This document shows, one piece after another, positions 61,147 through 64,000 of a stretch of 64,000 nucleotides of DNA; position 1 is the stretch's first letter; each line of letters opens with the position of its first letter. The stretch covers positions 62,001 to 126,000 of the forward strand of contig NZ_JAINVG010000002.1 in assembly GCF_020400725.1 (NCBI RefSeq), given 5' to 3'. The notes under the pieces were generated by a model. That model saw nothing but the letters and a program-made list of their open reading frames with translations, searched no databases and was not told where the DNA came from. Made by a program: the position numbers and the translations under genes. The DNA is from Streptomyces sp. NK15101 (GTDB lineage Bacteria > Actinomycetota > Actinomycetes > Streptomycetales > Streptomycetaceae).

Positions 61147-61851
61147 TCATGAGCGCCAGTCGAGCGGGACCTGCCTGGACCGGTCCCAGGGGCGCTCCCA
61201 GCCGGCGTAGTGCAGCAGCCGGTCGATGACTCCGGCTGTAAAACCCCAGACCAGAGCGGATGCGACGAGGAACCCGGGGCCCTTGTGGCCGCTCGGGTGC
61301 ACGGTGGTCGCGCGGTTCGCGGGGTCCGTGAGATCCGCCACGGGGACGGTGAAGACGCGGGCGGTCTCTCCGGGGTCGACGACGCCGACCGGGCTGGGGT
61401 CGCGCCACCAGCCGAGGACGGGGGTGACGACGAAGCCGCTGACCGGGATGTAGAGCCGGGGCAGGACTCCGAAGAGCTGGACGCCCGCCGGGTCGAGGCC
61501 GGTCTCCTCCTGGGCCTCGCGCAGGGCGGCGCGCAGCAGTCCGCCGTCCGCCGGGTCGCCGTCCTCGGGGTCGAGGGCGCCGCCGGGGAAGGAGGGCTGC
61601 CCGGCGTGCGAGCGGAGGCTGCCGGAGCGCTCCATGAGCAGCAGCTCGGGTCCGCGCTCGCCCTCGCCGAAGAGGACGAGGACGGCGGACTGGCGGCCGG
61701 CGCCGCTCTCGGGCGGCAGGAAGCGGCTCAGCTGCTCGGGCCTGACCGTGCGGGCGGCCCGGTCGACCGGTTCGAGCCAGTCGGGCAGCCCGTCCCGGCT
61801 GAGCAGCCCGGCGGTGCCGGGTCCGTGGATCTCTTCGTCAGTGCGCGTCAT
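61147..61851 (-). CDS. Nudix hydrolase of the CoA diphosphatase type
   Basis: A 234-residue nudix enzyme. The nudix box runs from FPGGALDPEDGDPADGG to REAQEETGL, with the metal-binding REAQEE in place. The preceding RSHAGQPSFPGG matches the CoA pyrophosphatase (NudL) subfamily that splits CoA into phosphopantetheine and 3',5'-ADP. A spacer of a few extra residues (DPEDGDPADGG) sits inside the box, as in that subfamily. The ATG at 61851 is used, with GGGGGTG a short way upstream. It lies between nth and the protease gene. CoA as substrate is an inference from subfamily motifs. Confidence 0.88.
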   Translation of the reverse strand: MTRTDEEIHGPGTAGLLSRDGLPDWLEPVDRAARTVRPEQLSRFLPPESGAGRQSAVLVLFGEGERGPELLLMERSGSLRSHAGQPSFPGGALDPEDGDPADGGLLRAALREAQEETGLDPAGVQLFGVLPRLYIPVSGFVVTPVLGWWRDPSPVGVVDPGETARVFTVPVADLTDPANRATTVHPSGHKGPGFLVASALVWGFTAGVIDRLLHYAGWERPWDRSRQVPLDWRS

Positions 61852-61959
61852 AGGCACCCCCGTGGTTCACAACGCGATCGGTGGACGGGTTCGTTCCCGG
61901 TGCTCCCCCGTCCCGGCCTTCCGGGCGGGGGAGACGCGCCCGGGGCTCCCGGGGCGGGT

Positions 61960-62916
61960 TCAGGCACCGCCGCCGAGCGGGGGCGCCGGGGTGCCGGGGT
62001 AGTCGGGCGGCGGGTTCAGCCGCTGGCCGGGGAAGCCGCCCATCTCGTACTTGAGCAGCTTCCTCGCCTTCTCGGGGTCGGTCTCGCCCTCTCCGTACGA
62101 GGGGCAGAGGTGGGTGATCGGGCAGGCGCCGCAGGCGGGCTTGCGGGCGTGGCAGATCCGGCGGCCGTGGAAGATCACCCGGTGCGAGAGCATCGTCCAC
62201 TCGCTCTTGGGGAAGATCGTGGCGACCTCGGTCTCGATCTTCACCGGGTCGTCGGACTCGGTCCACCGCCAGCGCCGGGCGAGGCGCATGAAGTGGGTGT
62301 CGACGGTGATGCCGGGGACCCCGAAGGCGTTGCCGAGGACGACGAAGGCGGTCTTGCGGCCGACGCCGGGGAGCTTGACGAGGTCCTCCAGCCGGCCGGG
62401 GACCTCGCCGCCGAAGTCGTCCCTGAGGGCGGCGGCGAGGCCCATGATCGACTTGGTCTTGGCGCGGAAGAAGCCGGTCGGCCGGATCAGCTCTTCGACC
62501 TCCTCGGGCACGGCCGCCGCGAGGTCCTCGGGCGTGGGGTACTTCGCGAAGAGGGCGGGGGTGGTCTGGTTGACCCGCAGGTCGTTGGTCTGGGCCGAGA
62601 GCACCGTGGCGACGAGGAGCTCGAAGGGGTTGCGGAAGTCGAGCTCCGGATGGGCGTACGGGTAGACCTCGGCCAGTTCGCGGTTGATCCGGCGCGCCCG
62701 GCGGACCATCGCGAGCCGCGACTCGGGCTTGGCGGACCCGACGGGCTTCACGGGGCCGGCGGCCTTGGCGTGGGCGGGGGTCTCGGGAACCGTCACAGGC
62801 TTCCTTTTTGCGCCTTTCGCCCGTTTCGACACGCCGCGTTCGCCCACAGCGGAATTACCTTCGGCCGACACTCTTTCAGCCCCCTTGGCCTGCGCTCTCA
62901 CCGGCGAGTTGGACAC
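61960..62916 (-). CDS. nth: Endonuclease III
   Basis: A 318-residue DNA glycosylase/AP lyase that removes oxidised pyrimidines in base-excision repair. The helix-hairpin-helix is [15 protein letters not shown] with the catalytic Lys, followed by the catalytic Asp in VDTHFMRL. The 4Fe-4S cluster ligands are C-x6-C-x2-C-x5-C in [18 protein letters not shown] basic, disordered N-terminal extension of about 65 residues precedes the catalytic core, which is longer than in E. coli (211 residues). The GTG at 62916 has TAGGCT 6 bases upstream and no ribosome site, so it may be leaderless. A shorter start inside the extension cannot be excluded. Confidence 0.95.
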   Translation of the reverse strand: MSNSPVRAQAKGAERVSAEGNSAVGERGVSKRAKGAKRKPVTVPETPAHAKAAGPVKPVGSAKPESRLAMVRRARRINRELAEVYPYAHPELDFRNPFELLVATVLSAQTNDLRVNQTTPALFAKYPTPEDLAAAVPEEVEELIRPTGFFRAKTKSIMGLAAALRDDFGGEVPGRLEDLVKLPGVGRKTAFVVLGNAFGVPGITVDTHFMRLARRWRWTESDDPVKIETEVATIFPKSEWTMLSHRVIFHGRRICHARKPACGACPITHLCPSYGEGETDPEKARKLLKYEMGGFPGQRLNPPPDYPGTPAPPLGGGA

Positions 62917-63101
62917 CCGGCCAGCCTAGGCGCCGCCGCCGACATCCGCCCCGGGCGCGGCCGATCGGAGCCCAATCGGGCCCCTGACGTACGGATGGGC
63001 GGCTCGGTACGTCAAACTTGTTGTGATTGATCGCACTGTTTTGTGCGTCCGGCATCATGGGACCCAGGTCCTTTGAGCAGGTCGACAGTAGGAGAGAACT
63101 C

Positions 63102-63776
63102 GTGGACGACGTTCTGCGGCGCGCCCCGCTCTTCGCGGCGCTCGATGACGAGCAGGCTGCCGAGCTGCGCGCCTCGATGAGTGAGGCGACGCTCGCCCGT
63201 GGCGACGCACTCTTCCACGAGGGCGACCCCGGTGACCGCCTCTACGTGGTGACCGAGGGCAAGGTGAAGCTGCACCGCACCTCCCCCGACGGCCGCGAGA
63301 ACATGCTGGCCGTCCTCGGCCCCGGCGAGCTCATCGGCGAGCTGTCCCTCTTCGACCCGGGCCCGCGCACCGCCACGGCGACCGCGCTGACCGAGGTCAA
63401 GCTGCTCGGCCTGGGCCACGGCGACCTCCAGCCCTGGCTGAACGCCCGGCCCGAGGTGGCCACCGCGCTGCTGCGCGCCGTCGCCCGCCGACTGCGCAAG
63501 ACCAACGACCAGATGTCCGACCTGGTCTTCTCCGACGTCCCGGGCCGTGTCGCCCGCGCGCTCCTCGACCTGTCGCGCCGCTTCGGCGTGCAGTCGGAGG
63601 AGGGCATCCACGTCGTCCACGACCTCACCCAGGAGGAGCTGGCCCAGCTGGTCGGCGCCTCCCGCGAGACGGTCAACAAGGCGCTCGCCGACTTCGCCCA
63701 GCGCGGCTGGCTGCGCCTGGAGGCCCGCGCCGTGATCCTGCTCGACGTGGAGCGCCTCGCGAAGCGCTCGCGGTAA
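63102..63776 (+). CDS. crp: Cyclic AMP receptor protein Crp
   Basis: A 224-residue Crp/Fnr regulator. The cyclic-nucleotide domain (about 10-125) has the phosphate-binding cassette GELIGELSLFDPGPRTATAT with the Glu and Arg-Thr of a cAMP binder. The C-terminal winged helix contains LTQEELAQLVGASRETVNKA. In Streptomyces Crp controls germination and secondary metabolism. The GTG at 63102 is chosen because AGGAGAG lies 6 bases upstream; the frame is open to 63027 but without support. It is divergent from nth. A strong terminator follows. Confidence 0.96.
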   Translation: MDDVLRRAPLFAALDDEQAAELRASMSEATLARGDALFHEGDPGDRLYVVTEGKVKLHRTSPDGRENMLAVLGPGELIGELSLFDPGPRTATATALTEVKLLGLGHGDLQPWLNARPEVATALLRAVARRLRKTNDQMSDLVFSDVPGRVARALLDLSRRFGVQSEEGIHVVHDLTQEELAQLVGASRETVNKALADFAQRGWLRLEARAVILLDVERLAKRSR

Positions 63777-63802
63777 GCACCTCCGCACGCGTCTCACGCA
63801 CG

Positions 63803-63840
63803 GAAAGGCCGCCCCGGTCCGACGACCGGGGCGGCCTTTC
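63803..63840. terminator. Bidirectional terminator between crp and the next gene
   Basis: A perfect 17-bp stem (GAAAGGCCGCCCCGGTC and its complement) with a CGAC loop. It sits between convergent genes and ends in CTTTC on both strands. Confidence 0.9.
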
Positions 63841-63855
63841 GCGTGGGTGCGGAGG

Positions 63856-64000
63856 TCAGCGCTTCGAGCCGTCCACGATCACCGGGGCGGAGCCGCCGTT
63901 CCCGCAGGGCACCGCGTAGACCGGGTTCTTCGCCGCGGCCTCCTTGTACGCGTCGATGCACTGGTTCATCAGGACCTTGTCCGTCAGCGAGTCGTTGAGG
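63856..64000 (-). CDS. Hypothetical protein, C-terminal part
   Basis: The last 47 codons of a minus-strand gene whose start lies beyond the window. The visible end reads LNDSLTDKVLMNQCIDAYKE, AAAKNPVYAVPCGNGGSA, PVIVDGSKR and stop. Two cysteines could form a disulfide, suggesting a secreted or membrane-anchored protein. No family is recognised. It is convergent with crp. Confidence 0.6.
   Translation of the reverse strand, partial: LNDSLTDKVLMNQCIDAYKEAAAKNPVYAVPCGNGGSAPVIVDGSKR

Overview
The window is chromosomal DNA of a high-GC actinomycete, almost certainly a Streptomyces. The evidence is very high GC at third codon positions, many GTG/TTG starts, and a gene order that I recall from the Streptomyces core chromosome: holB - tmk - topA - hppA - anti-sigma factor/bldG - helicase - Tad pilus genes - HAD phosphatase - acs - nhaA - marP-like - nudix - nth - crp. 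One tRNA gene, tRNA-Thr(CGT), is present. I see no rRNA, insertion sequence, prophage or CRISPR array.

Region 1 (1-12.2 kb) is accessory. After a sigma-factor pair and a small membrane protein, eight minus-strand genes run from 10844 down to 1572. In transcription order they encode a 67-residue secreted repeat peptide, an HMGL-type aldolase, a cupin, a methionyl-tRNA-synthetase-like enzyme, an FAD amine oxidase fused to a binding-protein domain, an amino-acid permease, an L-lysine N6-hydroxylase and an FMN-binding (PNPOx) protein. The hydroxylase, cupin, MetRS-like enzyme and FAD oxidase are the signature set for making an N-N bond from N6-hydroxylysine and an amino acid, as in the s56-p1 and triacsin pathways. 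The region is therefore best read as a hydrazine natural-product cluster. A divergent TrmB/LuxR-type regulator (11052-12227) faces the peptide gene across a perfect inverted repeat that could be its operator. I do not recognise the peptide, the aldolase or the permease as part of any described hydrazine pathway.

Region 2 (12.3-28.3 kb) holds housekeeping genes: signal peptidase I, tRNA-Thr, a TAP-like lipoprotein peptidase, the clamp-loader subunit delta-prime, thymidylate kinase fused to a membrane domain and a long coiled coil, and topoisomerase I. A two-component system and an FtsX/LolD-type ABC transporter sit between holB and tmk.

Region 3 (28.5-46.4 kb) has a small membrane protein, an ABC-2 exporter, a DUF5937-type ArsR regulator coupled to a methyltransferase, a lipoprotein and the proton-pumping pyrophosphatase. 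It continues with the BldG/anti-sigma switch, an MrfA-type helicase, and a seven-gene Tad/Flp pilus operon in which every junction overlaps.

Region 4 (46.9-64 kb) contains an HAD-IB phosphatase, a probable 6S-like RNA, a degenerate Fic-like protein, a CooC/MinD-type ATPase, a polysaccharide-deacetylase lipoprotein and a SulP-STAS-carbonic anhydrase fusion. Then come acetyl-CoA synthetase, NhaA, an Act-type holin-like protein, an epoxide-hydrolase-like enzyme, a MarP-like protease, a CoA-type nudix hydrolase, endonuclease III and Crp. Several gene 3' ends carry short tandem repeats in which each copy repeats the stop-codon region.
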